Shown here piece by piece: positions 21,213 to 32,954 of a DNA stretch of 64,000 nucleotides. The number at the start of each line of letters is the position of its first letter. Position 1 is the first letter of the stretch. Under the pieces are notes generated by a model. The model worked only from the letters and a program-made list of their open reading frames with translations. It had not been told where the DNA came from and did not search any database. Source of the stretch: Marasmius tenuissimus (taxonomy: Eukaryota > Basidiomycota > Agaricomycetes > Agaricales > Marasmiaceae); contig JAQOTA010000049.1 of the NCBI GenBank assembly GCA_029532415.1, positions 496,001-560,000 on the forward strand. The letters are read 5' to 3'. The position numbers and the translations under genes are program-made.

Positions 21213-23924
21213 ATGATAGAGAATCGTCACCACGGCTCGGGCACGCAGAACAACTACAACGCCCATGATCAGAACATAAACCATGGACGAGACCAGATCT
21301 TTAACGTCGGCGGTGACTTTGTGAGGAATTTCAACACGACCGTTCGTAACCGTGCGTCGTTGTTTCTTTGCTACTGTTAGAGGTTATTCTCACTACGATT
21401 CTTCCGTAGCATACAAGACCCTTTGGGGTGCAGTCGGAGGTGTCGGAGCCTCGCATAATGCAGAGCAACAATATGCACGAGGGAAGTGTCTCGAAGGAAC
21501 TCGACGAGAGGTTCTTAGAATCATTCGCCTGTGGCTATTGGCCAAGCGCAAGGAAGACCCTATATGCTGGCTCTCTGGAGCAGCTGGTGTTGGAAAATCG
21601 GCCATCGCCATGACCATTGCTAAGGCTTGCGAGGAAGAAGGCCGTCTCGTCTCCTCTTTCTTCTTTTTCCGATCCGATCCTGGCCGCGATAATCCATCGG
21701 CTCTCGTCCTCACCATTGCCCATGGTCTCGTCTCTACCATTCCATCCATGCGAGGCCCCATCCAGCGTAGGATTTCGAAAGATCCGAGGATCCTGGAAGC
21801 CAACTTAGAAATCCAGTTCCGCAAGCTCCTTCTGAACCCCACTTTGAACCGTAGCTGGCTGTGGTCCCTTCCCAAACTCCCATTCGTGCCAAAGGTCCCG
21901 AATATTGTTGTCATAGACGGGCTAGATGAATGCAGCGACGAGCCTACGCAGTTGCGCATTCTCTCCATCATCCAATCCGCTGTCCAAAACACCCCCCATT
22001 TCCCATTACGCTTCTTGATCTGTAGTCGTCCGGAATCCTGGATCCGACAAGCATTCGACGCTCGTCCTCTCCGCCAGCTCTCGAAGGTCATCGTTCTGGA
22101 CAATTCATTCACGCCAAGCGAGGACATAATGCAGTATTACCGTCATCACTTCCGAGAAATTTCTGAGGATCCCCAGTACAGCCAAGTCTCGTTCTTGAGA
22201 CCCTGGCCCTCGGAGGAGGACCTTGAACTTCTGGTTGAGTGGAGCTGCGGCCAGTTTGTCTACGCGGCGACTACCATCAGATTTATCAAAGGGCCGTTCA
22301 GGCATCCGATTGAGCAGCTCCAAATCATCCTTAAGAACATCCCACCTCGTCGACTGGGGACATCCCCATATCAACAACTCGATGCGCTCTATGACCACGT
22401 ACTCAGTGCCAACCCAGACTATGAGGAGGTCCTCCCCATTCTCGCAGCTATCCTTGTGCTAGGTGAATCGGCAACCCCGGCATGTATCGAGTTAGTGCTA
22501 GGACTCCCCGCGGGACAGGTGGCTTTGACGTTACGCGGCATGCACTCGGTATTGAACATTCGAGGTTTCGGTGACCAGATTCGCCTGTTCCACACCTCCT
22601 TCAGAGATTATCTACTCGATCAGAATAGGTCCCGTCATTTCCATATCGATACGTCCACCCAGACACCTGCCATCGCGCGACGGTGGCTTCAGAATCTCAC
22701 GACCAGTAAAGTGCGGAGTTACAGGTACGAAGTCGTTCATCATCTAATCTCACACGAACTGAACCTTTTCTCAGCTTCAACCAACTCTATGGCGAGGAAA
22801 CCTTGCCCTTCTTCATAAACTGGATTGCGTTCTGCACGTCGATTCCCAAACCGACTCGAGCTTTGTTGGACGATTTGTGGAATGTTGACGCGGTATCAGT
22901 GTATCTGGCGCATGTGGAGGCACGCTATCTTGTGAAAGAATGGACAGACGTATTTGGGAATCTGGCAGCATGGGTGGAGGAGTCTGTAAGCTTGACCAAC
23001 AGCCTGTATCAATCCTGATTCCCTGTGTGCTCATGCCTCTTTGATACCAGGACCAGGATGACCCCAATATCAGGGAAAATAAGAACAAAGAATCTGAGAA
23101 ACAGGCGGGGGCCGCCGAAAGTACGCATCGCAAGATCATTGGCCAACATGAGGCCAAGACTCACAGTTGCGAGATGGACGAAGAAAGTGATCTTGTGGAG
23201 AGTCTTCTGCACAGATTCCAGCACAGGCCCGAGTGTTTCCATCTTGAGCTGTCTCCGGGTGCGTCTCTGGATAACGACATCGTACATTGGATTGTCAGCT
23301 GTGCCACGGGATCCTCATACAGTTTTACTGAACTGAATCGGTCGCCACTCGGCAATGTTGATGATGTCCACCTCACAGACTGCCGTTGTGGTCTTTCTGG
23401 AGGGATAGAATCGCGCGATTTAGGGCACATCGTGTACCAGGAAGCCTGTTCGCAGGAAGTCAAGGCTTCTATCTCCCTTTTTGAGGAGCTCGCCCAAACC
23501 AGTGAAGACAACGTCCGTGCCAGTTATAGCTTGAGCCATATTGTTCATAAGTTGATGTTGTCATCGCTCCTGAAACATTGTCGTCTCAATGCAGAGCTGC
23601 TTTCGCTCTGCCGGACTTTTTTTGGGATCGCGAGGGGTTGTTCGTATATACAGGTCTCCCCTATGATGGAAGAGGGAAGGGAGCGTATGCTCAAGTGGAT
23701 TGAGGTGAGGATCGCCTTACTGGGGTCTGATGTGGCGTGTTCTCTCACCGTTATACCGTACTACAACTGATTTATTTCCTTGGTAGACATTCCCGGATAA
23801 GTTCGTTGAAGATAAAGAAGCTTTGGAAGAGCATGTCCTTACATTGCCTTGGGGCCGGTGGAGACGGAACTGGGAGAGAGACAATTGGAGCAGGAGGTCA
23901 CTAGTGTCCGCAGGGTCGGCATAA
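21213..23924 (+). CDS. NACHT P-loop protein (fungal NLR-like), compact
   Basis: Five exons join to 818 residues: 21213-21351, 21410-22724, 22775-22985, 23051-23704 and 23787-23924. The N-terminus is short and rich in His, Asn and Gly (MIENRHHGSGTQNNY..), a style common before fungal NACHT domains. The NACHT domain covers about residues 45-400: Walker A CWLSGAAGVGKSA, Walker B NIVVIDGLDECS, and sensor-like LRFLICSRPESWI. A winged-helix-like region follows with RLFHTSFRDYLLD, typical of Agaricomycete NACHT proteins. The last 270 residues are helical and acidic with no WD40, ankyrin or TPR repeats. Such STAND ATPases act as switches in non-self recognition and cell death in fungi. Role here is by family only. 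A start at 21138 in the same frame is possible. Confidence 0.85.
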
Positions 23925-25335
23925 GGACACGACATCCCATCAAGGCCAGTGGAATTCATAGGCCTCAATCTCAGACCGAGGCGGGCCACATATCGGGAAC
24001 ATGAGGCTCAGGTCATGTATTATCGCGTAGCCCTAAATGATTGAGCCTCGAGGCTCGGTCCACTTTCTGTTCACGCTTCGCGATCAACTCGCAATACACG
24101 TATTCCTCGGGTTGTAAAATGTGAACTTGTTGACTGATATTTCATAGGAAGGGATGGAGTAAGGGTTGAATTTGACGACAGGTTACAGGCTATCCTTGAG
24201 TAAACGACTCATTTTATGGGTGTTCGAAATACCGAATGTCAAACTAGAGTCCATACTCCCGACTCTCTTGAGAAGAGCCTCAGAATGATTAAACAGGCGA
24301 GTTGGCTGTCGTTTTTGTGCTAATTTAATCCGAATCATACTGGGCTGGCATGTTCTGGTGTATACCCATATACTTACTTATGATATGCGCACATATATTG
24401 TTGTCTGATATTTTCTACAGAGAGTCGGGCAATGGCGCGCTAGTGTGCCTCTAAGGATGCAGCAAGTACTGTGCCCGACAGGACCAGGACACCGGCTTTT
24501 CTCACGTTTCGCCAAAATCCACCGCGGCCGGAATTTCCCCTGACCTTGCGGCATTTTTCAATTCCAATTTCCGACGGCAATCCACTGTCTTCCACTGTCC
24601 TTACCAACACTGATCATGGATCGGAGCGTCAGAAAATGAGTATATGGAAGGGAGGGCCGCTACGTACACCACTGCTGCTAGCGCGGATCACTCAGTACGT
24701 TGGTCATTGATTTCCTTCCCTGATCTTCGAGTACTCTTGTCCTTGTGCTGGCCTCTTCGAATTCATTACTCTACCCGGCCTTTCTGCTTATGCCTAGTAC
24801 CTATATAGTCACACTACCCCACAACAAACCCACATGAAATCTCTTCATGCGTATGCATTTAGAGCTAGAAACATGCATTCCTCCCAAATCGATCATGGAA
24901 TTTGAACCGGCAACCAAGAGGCTACACCAGGGAGGTAGCCGTTCAAGTATGCGGTGGCTCGGAGGTTGTAAGGAATGAGCCAATGACTCGGCCGCGTACT
25001 TTCGAGCAAATATGATAATCATTAGTACAGGGCATGAACTAAAAGCTTCAATACTATAGAGTATGGCCCAGAGATCAACAAACTCCAGCACTGGGGAGGA
25101 GTGAACTTCGATTCTTTAACGTCCAGGCAGGTGTAGACCGGGAATGGGTAATCCAGGAGCGTCGGGACCCGGGCGGCAATGGCCGGGGTGACCCCGCCCG
25201 GGGTTAGCCGCTCAAATTCTCTGATCTCGACCACCACCCAGCCCAGTCGGTGCCATTTCTGCTGTGCAATGATTTCTTTTAAATTTCAATATTCTAGGAA
25301 ATTTCTCCTCGTTCCATTCTCTGCTCGTTACCATC
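23925..25335. other. Intergenic, nothing recognised
   Basis: About 1.4 kb holding the terminator of the NACHT gene and the promoter of the heme gene at 25336. Several short open frames lack protein character. No RNA gene or repeat was seen. Confidence 0.4.
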
Positions 25336-26385
25336 ATGACTGAATCCAAACCAATGCGACAACAAATGGAGGAGTACATCCGCTATCTCCAAGATCACAT
25401 CGTCACCTCCCTCGAGCAGCTCGATCCGAATGGCCCTGGGTTCAAACGTGACTCGTGGATTAGACCAGAGGGTGGTGCAGGTCAATCGTGTGTGTTTGCC
25501 GCGCCAATCGATGAGGGAGATGGAGCAAAACAACAGGAAACTGTGTTAGAGAAGGCTGGGGTGAACATTTCCATCGTACACGGTACTCTGCCCCCACCAG
25601 CCGTCAAACAGATGCGTGGAGATCACAGCTCTATGCCCTTACCCGAGAACCCAACAGGAGGCCTGCCATTCTTTGCAGCGGGACTCAGTCTTGTCATTCA
25701 TCCTCGGAACCCACACGCTCCGACCGCCCATGCCAACTATCGATACTTTGAAGTCACAGAACCAGCTGCAGATGGCGAAAAGGGAGAACCGAAGGTTATA
25801 GCTTGGTGGTTCGGCGGAGGAGCAGATCTTACCCCATCTTATCTATACGAAGAAGACGCAACTCATTTCCATTCGACCCACAAAACCGCCTGTGAGCAAG
25901 GTGGCTCCCCAGCTCTCTTCCCAGCACTCAAGAAATGGTGCGACGAGTACTTCTACATTCCTCATCGTAAGGAGACGCGCGGGGTTGGAGGAATCTTTTT
26001 CGACGATCTCAACTCGGGGAAACACTCGCGTCTTCCCGATGACCGCGCCAAAACGCAGGAGGAGATTTTTGGGTTGATCAAGACCCTGGGGAATGCGTTC
26101 GTACCTGCCTATACGCCTCTCGTCGCAAAGCGCGCCAAAACACCCCACACGCCGCATCAGAGGAGATGGCAGCTCATTCGTCGAGGGCGATACGTCGAGT
26201 TCAACTTGGTCTACGATCGGGGTACCAAGTTTGGATTGATGACACCCGGAGCACGGGTCGAGAGTATCTTGATGAGTTTGCCGGAGGTCGCGAGGTGGGA
26301 GTATATGTCGGAGATGGGCGAGGATGAGAAGTCGGAGGAAGGAAAACTGATGCAGGCTGTAAGAAATCCTCGAGACTGGGTGTAA
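25336..26385 (+). CDS. HEM13: Coproporphyrinogen III oxidase, oxygen-dependent
   Basis: Converts coproporphyrinogen III to protoporphyrinogen IX by two oxidative decarboxylations in heme synthesis; in fungi a soluble cytosolic homodimer. One uninterrupted exon of 349 residues, the usual length for the yeast-type enzyme. Conserved blocks: SWIRPEGGAGQSCVF, GVNISIVHG, MPFFAAGLSLVIHPRNP-like block, PTAHANYRYFEV, WWFGGGADLTPSYLYEEDA, CDEYFYIPHRKETRGVGGIFFDD, RRGRYVEFNLVYDRGTKFGL, and the C-terminal ILMSLPEVARWEY and NPRDWV. Conserved catalytic-site His and Asp/Arg blocks are all present. The first ATG after the leader at 25336 fits the family start. The only clear housekeeping enzyme in the window; its single exon contrasts with its intron-rich neighbours. 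Confidence 0.97.
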   Translation: MTESKPMRQQMEEYIRYLQDHIVTSLEQLDPNGPGFKRDSWIRPEGGAGQSCVFAAPIDEGDGAKQQETVLEKAGVNISIVHGTLPPPAVKQMRGDHSSMPLPENPTGGLPFFAAGLSLVIHPRNPHAPTAHANYRYFEVTEPAADGEKGEPKVIAWWFGGGADLTPSYLYEEDATHFHSTHKTACEQGGSPALFPALKKWCDEYFYIPHRKETRGVGGIFFDDLNSGKHSRLPDDRAKTQEEIFGLIKTLGNAFVPAYTPLVAKRAKTPHTPHQRRWQLIRRGRYVEFNLVYDRGTKFGLMTPGARVESILMSLPEVARWEYMSEMGEDEKSEEGKLMQAVRNPRDWV

Positions 26386-27631
26386 ATTAAAGAGGTGTGT
26401 GGTTTGCAATCGTGTCGCCACCTACCAGACTGACGGTCTGACTGAAGGTTGATTCTAAAATGTACCATTACTTTGTACACTCCACACTTACATTTACTTC
26501 ATTCGTAACCATGGCTCAATCCTCAGCCTCCTCTGACCTTCATGAATAACTACTTTTTTCTTCTTCTCAGGAGACCACTTTGAGGCTATATCCACCGAGA
26601 GAAGTGAAAACAGTCCAACCACGCCAATCGTCAGGACTTGATTGCTTCTGTGCCCTCCCTCAACACGGAAGCTCGTCCTCACGCGCACGGCTCAGTCGGG
26701 ATTTCCGACGGGAGGAACGCCAATGAAGTTGAGGCATCTCCGTTCCTAAAAACTTCACCTCTCGCACTCACCGCGCTCAGAGGCCTGAGCGCCTGCCGGT
26801 GAGTATTACACTCGGGATATTGCTGCAGTTTAATCTTGGGTTCAGTCTCTGCAAGGTTATTATTCGCATCAACTGAACCCCCTATGTGGAGTGCAATCGT
26901 TCTCAAGACGGTATCAAATCTGCCCTCCCTTTATTCCGTTTCCTTGACCTTCCCCGACAAATAATGTCAGTTTTACGTTGCTCATCTGTGGCGCAAGCTA
27001 GAGGAAAGCTTCCTACTCGAATTTAGTGTTGAGGACCCAGCCCACGTCTGTCGAGGCGAGACGGTTTCAAAGTACAGTGATTCATCGGTGCTCCCTTTTT
27101 CGGGCGCCAGGAGGTAGGGATTGAAGTCCACCGGTACGCAGGGGATGAGTACGCGTTTGAAACATCGACAGTTAGCCTTCCTTTTTGGAACTTCGTGAGG
27201 CTGACATCTGAACGGGAAACAAGAAGTGTGGACAATTTTCGGATGGGGTAGTACCGTGGGAAGTTCTTCGTGGTGGCTGAAATTCAAGCGAGAGGAATGA
27301 TCGATGATCGATGAGCACTGCCAGTCGTAGCCTAAGGGGAAGAGTTCAGCGGTAGGATTGAGCATCGAGGTACAGATTTTTTTTCTTTTAAAATAGGATT
27401 CCGTTGGCTAGAAAGCCCACCAATGGCTAATCATACAATTTACTCGACGTCGCGGTAGACAAACACCAAGAACGAAAAGAGACGCTACTGGAAGACACAA
27501 AATATTGGGAAATTCGAAAGTGGGAGATAGAGGAGGCAAACAGGTGGAAGAGCCAAATCAGAGAGTATTATAAGTGGAACGTTCCGTCACAATGATCATC
27601 TCTCACTTCGTATGGGTCGGGAATGTATGAT
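26386..27631. other. Intergenic, no supported gene
   Basis: A minus-strand frame of 127 codons at 27365-26982 is the longest, but it has no recognisable motif or clear splice partners. Shorter minus-strand frames around 26490-26910 are equally unsupported. Confidence 0.35.
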
Positions 27632-28006
27632 TCAACAGAACCCGACGCCGCTTGTGCAGCACCTGAAGGCGGTCGGACCAGGGCATTTGTTCGCCACAGT
27701 CCCTCCCCCGCATTGGCTCGGTGAATTCGTCTATGCAAGGTTGGTCAATATTGACTAAAACGGCCGTCGTGAGACACCTACCCAAACGCAAAGACTGTCG
27801 TTGCCAGAGCAGTCGCCGACGAGACAACACTTGTTGTCGTCCCCTCCGGGGCACTTGTTGTTCACCACACTCCCGCCATAGGAACGGCAGTTTGACGGTG
27901 TGGTGCATATACCCGGAGTACCCTCGACGCAACACCGCTCGTTGCGTGCGAGTACGAGGCTTGGAATGATGAGGACGAGGAAGACTTTGGGCCGGAACGA
28001 GACCAT
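27632..28006 (-). CDS. Small secreted cysteine-rich protein with a duplicated CC motif
   Basis: Two exons, 28006-27782 and 27730-27632, join across a 51-bp intron (GTAGGT..TGCATAG) to 107 residues. Residues 1-20 (MVSFRPKVFLVLIIPSLVLA) are a signal peptide. The mature part is Cys-rich with two related units: CRSYGGSVVNNKCPGGDDNK-CC and CGGGTVANKCPGPTAFR-CC, both of the form C-x(2)-GG-x-V-x-N-KCPG-x(n)-CC. A first CC pair (ERCC) precedes them. The same GG..V.N.CPG...CC pattern occurs as a small N-terminal module in various secreted fungal proteins, from memory. The exon boundary falls between the two units, suggesting unit duplication. No catalytic domain follows. Likely extracellular, disulphide-bonded; function unknown. 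Confidence 0.75.
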
Positions 28007-29160
28007 GACACTTGGGGGGCAAAACAAGTTGCTTGTTTGACTTCCAGACGCAGGATCGAGGTAGATTTTATATCGTTAGAACAGGGATCTATTCAGAGCT
28101 CAGCAAGGTAGAGATGCAACACGGGACTTATTCTCCAGGGGGTACATTAATACTTAGATACAACGGCCACTTATTCAACAAGTTACCCATTATCATTTAC
28201 GATCCCTAGATGTGAGATACCATACCGATTGGACCCTCATGACCTTAATATAACTATCGCGAGCTCCAAAAATGACCTCGCTCAACCAATCGACGCCTGT
28301 GCCTCTATGCGGGTGAATCGTTACTTCGAGTTTTAATGATGGTGGCGCGCGTCAAAGTACCCCCTAGTCTCATGAACGGTCCAAAGGCGGCCTCGAGAAC
28401 TGCGCACCCCAGAAGTTGGAAAAGTTTTTGGATATATTCGCGCCAAGGAGAGGAAGGAGAGGAAACGAAAACTCTTCGAAAAAGCATTCGCAGACACCCA
28501 CCTCAGATTTAGGCGATGAATTGAAGAATCTATGTCGGCGACATTGAATAACGGGTGCTCAAACCGCACCGTGTCATCCCTGGTCGAGGAGCCCTGGTAA
28601 TCTCAGAAGTAATATGACAGGTGGCCCTGACTTGAAGCTCGAGCCACCTCCATCATGCAGTACCGAACGCCGGATGTGTACTAGTCATGCAAACAGTCTA
28701 ATTTGCTTCAGGGTGATGACGGTAGCATGTTGAATGCGGCTAAAGTGTTCGTATTAGATTCCCTTCGTTGGAGTCTGATGAGAAAGACTGTTCAGAATTT
28801 GTACTAGGCATGAGAATGTTGAATGGGAACGACGAAAGAAATTGAGATTATGTGGCGCGATGCACCTTGGGAGCACCCGGAGCTGAGGCAGAGGCAAAAG
28901 GACGTAATGATCAGCTGAACACCGAACGCGTTCGCGTCGGATCCATTGATGCCAAGTCATCGCATCCTTTCTCAGACCGACTCCCTGTTCAGTTTGCTCA
29001 CACCCATCCTCCATAACTTCCATGAAGCAACAGAGAAGCGATTCATCGTTTTTAGACAAGCCTGAATCGTTCCCAGACAAGGAAATGAAGGGTGGCGAGG
29101 CACAAATGGTACCGTGTGCCACTGGCGGCCTTTGATTGAATAGTCTGAAGTGTGAGTAGA
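28007..29160. other. Intergenic, nothing recognised
   Basis: Promoter of the small secreted protein at its left end. The part nearest 29160 may hold decayed upstream exons of the oxygenase relic, but none can be read with confidence. Confidence 0.35.
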
Positions 29161-29771
29161 GTCGTACAAGCTCCACATATACGGGCGAGGTGGCGAGGTG
29201 GCACTTCAAATCCCATCAGGACACACCAGAGTCTTCCCTTGTCGGAACATTTCTCCTTGAGATAGGGTTTTATAAGGAGGATGGCAAGTACGAAAAACCC
29301 TACCACAGGGAGTCGGATGAGGAAATTGACGTAGGGAATTTTTGCATCGGAGGAATCAGGCGAACGGCAAAGAGCGGTCAATGGGTAGCGTTCCATCCAG
29401 ACATCCCTCATTCTGTCGAACGCCTCGGTTCAGGAAGTCGTGCAGTGATTGGATTCAAGATCTTCAGTGTCGAGGATATTAAGGGTTCATTTGGGGCTGT
29501 CCTCGAACGCCAGTATTCCATGAGAGCCAATCCTCGGAATCTAGTGGGCTCGGACGCGGTGCTACCGTCAGCTGCGAAGCAGCTTCCTGGGATGAGGGGA
29601 GTTGAGATCGTCCTTGTGATCATCTACGAGAAAAAAACCACCAGCTCCCGTGAACGCGAGTACGACGACAAGGGTGCTGAGAGCAACGTAGAAGCGACTG
29701 CATGGCACCCTTTCACTGCCTTTCATGTCACATCGCTCTCGGCCACCCCGTGCAACCAGAGGCCAACATGA
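29161..29771 (+). pseudogene. 2OG-Fe(II) oxygenase (prolyl 4-hydroxylase-like) relic
   Basis: Iron ligands of the double-stranded beta-helix fold are visible: HQD in FKSHQDTP (about 29205) and the distal His and Arg in WVAFHPDIPHSVERL..SRAVIGFKIF (about 29385-29465). After it, LERQYSMRANPRNLVGSDAV and AKQLPGMRGVEIVLV also match what I know of the Agaricomycete family. Just upstream KLHIYGRGG lies in another frame. Between them is the local repeat CGAGGTGGCGAGGTGGC; removing 7 bases from it would bring KLHIYGRGG and HFKSHQDTP into one frame, so a small duplication probably broke the gene. Upstream exons are not found and the region between the two motif blocks is eroded. Best read as a pseudogene. 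Confidence 0.5.
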
Positions 29772-30173
29772 ATTTGCATCAAAGATGCGAGGGACATGCC
29801 TTTCTACAGCTGGGACTCGGACTTGAAAAGAAAGCCGTGAAGTGGTCATCTCATTGAGAGATAAACTGGACCGGTAATATTTCAGACGGTTCGCGAAGAA
29901 ATCTCGGTACGCCTGTCATTGCTTTCCGAGGCAGATCTGGCACCCAAAGGACTTTCGAAAGAGACAGAAAGGAATGAGCGGGAGATGTGTACGATGGAGA
30001 AGGACAGGATGAGTCCAACGAGCCATGATAAGTCCTCATCGAATTCACGCTCCGGCCGTCATCTATACAGTAACAGGTGGTATGATTAGAAACGAGTATC
30101 GTATATGACTACAGTTGAAGTTACAGTTCAGACCATGAAGAAACGTAAAACTGTCCAAAGTCGTGACGGGCAT
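29772..30173. other. Intergenic, nothing recognised
   Basis: Lies between the 3' end of the oxygenase relic and the 3' end of the small membrane protein gene. No coding or repeat signal was seen. Confidence 0.4.
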
Positions 30174-30896
30174 TTATTTTCGGAATCCTCCGACAAAACC
30201 ATCGTTTCCCTACGAAAATCGGGTTAGACAAGCCTGAAGCGAGTAAGATGTAGATAAACGCTCACAGTGGTATGGGCTGGGGGTGGAGGTCCCGGTGGCT
30301 GAGGATGACGACAACGGTGACGATCAGAGAATGCCACCTCCTTCAATATCAACAAGGACTTACCGGAGCATAACTGCCGCCTTCAGGTTTCCCAGTATTG
30401 TAAGCAGGTGGTGGTGGGGCTGAGCCTGGAGGTGGGTATTGGCCTTGTGGGGGCTGGTTCATTCCCGGAGTGTGGTGCTGCTGTCCATATGGTTGGTTTT
30501 CGTATGGGTTCGCGCTGGAACCGTGTTGAGCAGCTTGATTATGATTCTTATTTCCGAACGGACTCCAGTTAATGTTCCCTCCGCCGAACATAGGTTTCCC
30601 ACTCCCAGTTCCGCCTCCATAAGTCGTACCGGTGGCCAAGGCGTGCGCCCTACGACGACGCCGGGCCATCAGGCAGCATAGTAATACCATCAAGGCGATA
30701 AAAGCAACACATCCTAGATGGCATCTTCGTCAGACTCCAGGCGTCAGTCATGTAAGTCGAGAGGAGACGCACCGACAACTATCCCAGCAATAATTCTACC
30801 CCAACTTCTTCGTCGTCTTCTGACAACTGTCTGTGCAAGGGCAAACTGGGCAAAGGATAGGGCGAAAAATAGCGGTAAGGATGGGTTGGAGATCAT
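30174..30896 (-). CDS. Small single-pass membrane protein with Pro/Gly-rich tail (RCR-like)
   Basis: Four exons, 30896-30773, 30713-30364, 30298-30266 and 30209-30174, join in phase to 180 residues. Signal peptide MISNPSLPLFFALSFAQFALA, then a basic stretch RRRRRSWGR and one helix IIAGIVVG-CVAFIALMVLLCCLM whose codons are split by intron 1, then RRRRR. The cytoplasmic tail is rich in Gly, Asn, Gln and Pro (YPPPGSAPPPPAYNTGK) and ends GNDGFVGGFRK. The layout resembles fungal RCR proteins (chitin regulation, Congo red resistance), which use PPxY-type motifs to bind ubiquitin ligases; here PPPPAY is close to PPxY but that assignment is tentative. Degraded copies of its 5' end recur beside the array genes (near 40950, 46680, 51690 and 55690). 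Confidence 0.75.
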
Positions 30897-31286
30897 GGCG
30901 GTGACGATGAGAGGTGGGAAGCGCCTTTTTTCTCTTATAATAATTTCGAACAGGGGATACGCTAGGATGACGTCACTCGTGAGCACGGCCTGGAGCACTG
31001 CAGCGGGAGTGGAAAAGGAGCTTCCGACTTGGCTACCAGCCAGGCTAAGCGGTTTGGCATTCCGCAGTAGCGAAAATTGCTCCGCAGTCGTGGTGAGAAG
31101 GAACTCTTATCAGAGGCACAATCGCGTCGACGGTTCGGAGGTAAACCTCCCTGCCACTCATGAACAGCCTTCGCCGGGCAAGTACGCTCGGTCAACACGG
31201 CTATGAAGAAAAAATACTTTTTGTAAACCATATGGTACATTTCGATTCTAGAACAACTAACGTACAGTCCAGACACAATTGAACTC
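30897..31286. other. Spacer between the RCR-like gene and array copy A1
   Basis: Holds the RCR-like promoter. The stretch GACGTCACTC...CTTCCGACTTGGC...GGCATTCCGC (about 30968-31070) recurs near 34360 and 40995-41060, showing that the array's duplicated unit includes sequence from this gene's upstream side. Confidence 0.5.
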
Positions 31287-32954
31287 CTAGAGCGACCCTT
31301 TCTCGAGATCGAGAGTTTCCCGACCAGGTGAAGTTGGCAGCCCGACACTTTGGCGGTGGTGAACAAGCGGTTCCGGTGGTCTCAACGTCTCCTCGGTGGT
31401 ATTTGAACGGACATCCAGCGAGATAGTGTAGGTTGCCGTGCTCGTTCCTGCGAATTTTGCACGGTGGGCACTATTGAAGCGTATATCGGATACACTCTCA
31501 AACCCAAGCTTGGAGCTAGCTCTCTCAGACAGTTTCGTCATCTGTGCGCGTAGGAGGGCCAACGTGGGTGCTATACCCTATCAGTGGGCAAAGATAGGAG
31601 AGTGAGCACCAAGTCGACGCTGAGATGGGGATAGTACGCACCGCTGAGAGCACCACAACAGAAGTCAAATCGACATGCGGTAGCCCTCCGTGACGTCGCC
31701 AGGCGGCGATGACCTGTATGGCCATTACTGTGGGATAAATAATCCCCGACTCTAGGCTGCAGAAAACATCGATGAGCAAAGCGGCGATATGCATAGGCAA
31801 AATCCGACGTACATTATCCTGGTAGCAGTCGAGACCTTGTTTGAATCTTTTCTCTCCGAGACGCCAAGATGAGCTCGTGACTGACGATTAATCCACCAGA
31901 TGCGTCCCGCTAGAGGTAGCAAGGGAAGGGGCTTAGCATCTTATCCAGATCCCAAAATGAGGAGGGGCGACATACCAGTCAAGAGTGTCACTAGCACATT
32001 GACCCCTGCACTCACTATAACTCCCAGAAATTTGAGTGCGTCTGCATATATCGCAAGAGTGACACCCCATTTAAATCTCCTATTCCCATATCCTACGGCA
32101 GCCGTAACACTTGCTCCTAGGAAGAGCACTGAGTTCAAACACGGGGTGAAGGTCAGACGGAGGATGAATCTGAAGTCTGGGTAATACTCACAGCTGCTTA
32201 TTGCGGAGAGAATAATAAGTGGTATCGCAACCCGTTTTCTACGACCCCATATAATGTAGCATCGGTGTATCTGGAAGATGGGATAGAAGAAGAGATGAGG
32301 CAAGTTGGTATGAACGAGTTCTAGTAACGTACGAGCATGGTTTCGGCGACAATGCTAAAGACAACACAATCAGTACACCTTCTCGGAGATTGTCATCAAT
32401 GGGAACTTACTTCGCCAGCGGAGGGATTGCAAAATATCCCGTGCTGCAGACGGAGTTGAAGTCAGACCTGATGCTCTCAACAGACCGCGAAACGAACGTA
32501 CTAATATGCCAACTTTGGCTTGTTATACATCACATAGTCAATATAAGGTTGCGTGTCTTTTGTGGTTGCGAAGTAGTATTCGAGGCAGGCTTCGTGCGTC
32601 CGAAAGACGGTCACGTCGATGACCATGAGAGTGCATATCGCGAAGAGCAACAGCGTGGAAATAAGATAAAATCGGCGGTTGTCGAATCGGTCGCGCATGA
32701 GAAGCAATACGCAAAGTATCACCAAGACTATGTACAATCCTGTCTCGAAGTTAGAGCATTCATAAACTGAGACACCTTGAGACTGACCATAGACGAGGTA
32801 GGTAGCCTGCAAAGTTTAAGGGTTAGAACGGGGTTTCAAGCATGAAAAGAGCGAGTAAACGCACTGTAAGAGTTGCTATAGGGAACACTACGACCCTCTC
32901 CGTGTTGAGCAGAGTCAAGATTTCGTCGATGAGTTCCTGGTGGCTCGAAGACAT
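31287..32954 (-). CDS. Orphan seven-helix membrane protein, array copy A1
   Basis: Ten exons with the family's phase pattern; about 385 residues. Start ATG 32954 (MSSSHQELIDEILTLLNTER) is followed by VVVFPIATLT and donor GTGCGT. Micro-exon 2 gives ATYLVYG; exon 3 GLYIVLVILCVLLLM and FDNRRFYLISTLLLFAICTL; exon 4 GYFAIPPLAK; exon 5 IVAETML; exon 6 IHRCYIIWGRRKRVAIPLII; exon 7 ends VLVTLLTG; exon 8 AGRIWWINRQS; exon 9 LESGIIYPTVM and VVLSA; exon 10 GIAPTLALLRAQMTKLSERA, then the tail with VSDIRFNSAH, PPEPLVHHRQS and the end DLEKGSL. All splice sites are usable and no stop interrupts it. First array gene next to the RCR-like gene. Function unknown. Confidence 0.82.

Noticed and set aside
26982..27365. 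127-codon minus-strand frame downstream of HEM13
   Set aside because: No domain, no signal peptide and no matching splice sites; composition is not clearly coding.
28754..29209. 151-codon minus-strand frame upstream of the oxygenase relic
   Set aside because: It overlaps the plus-strand oxygenase blocks antisense and shows no motif of its own.
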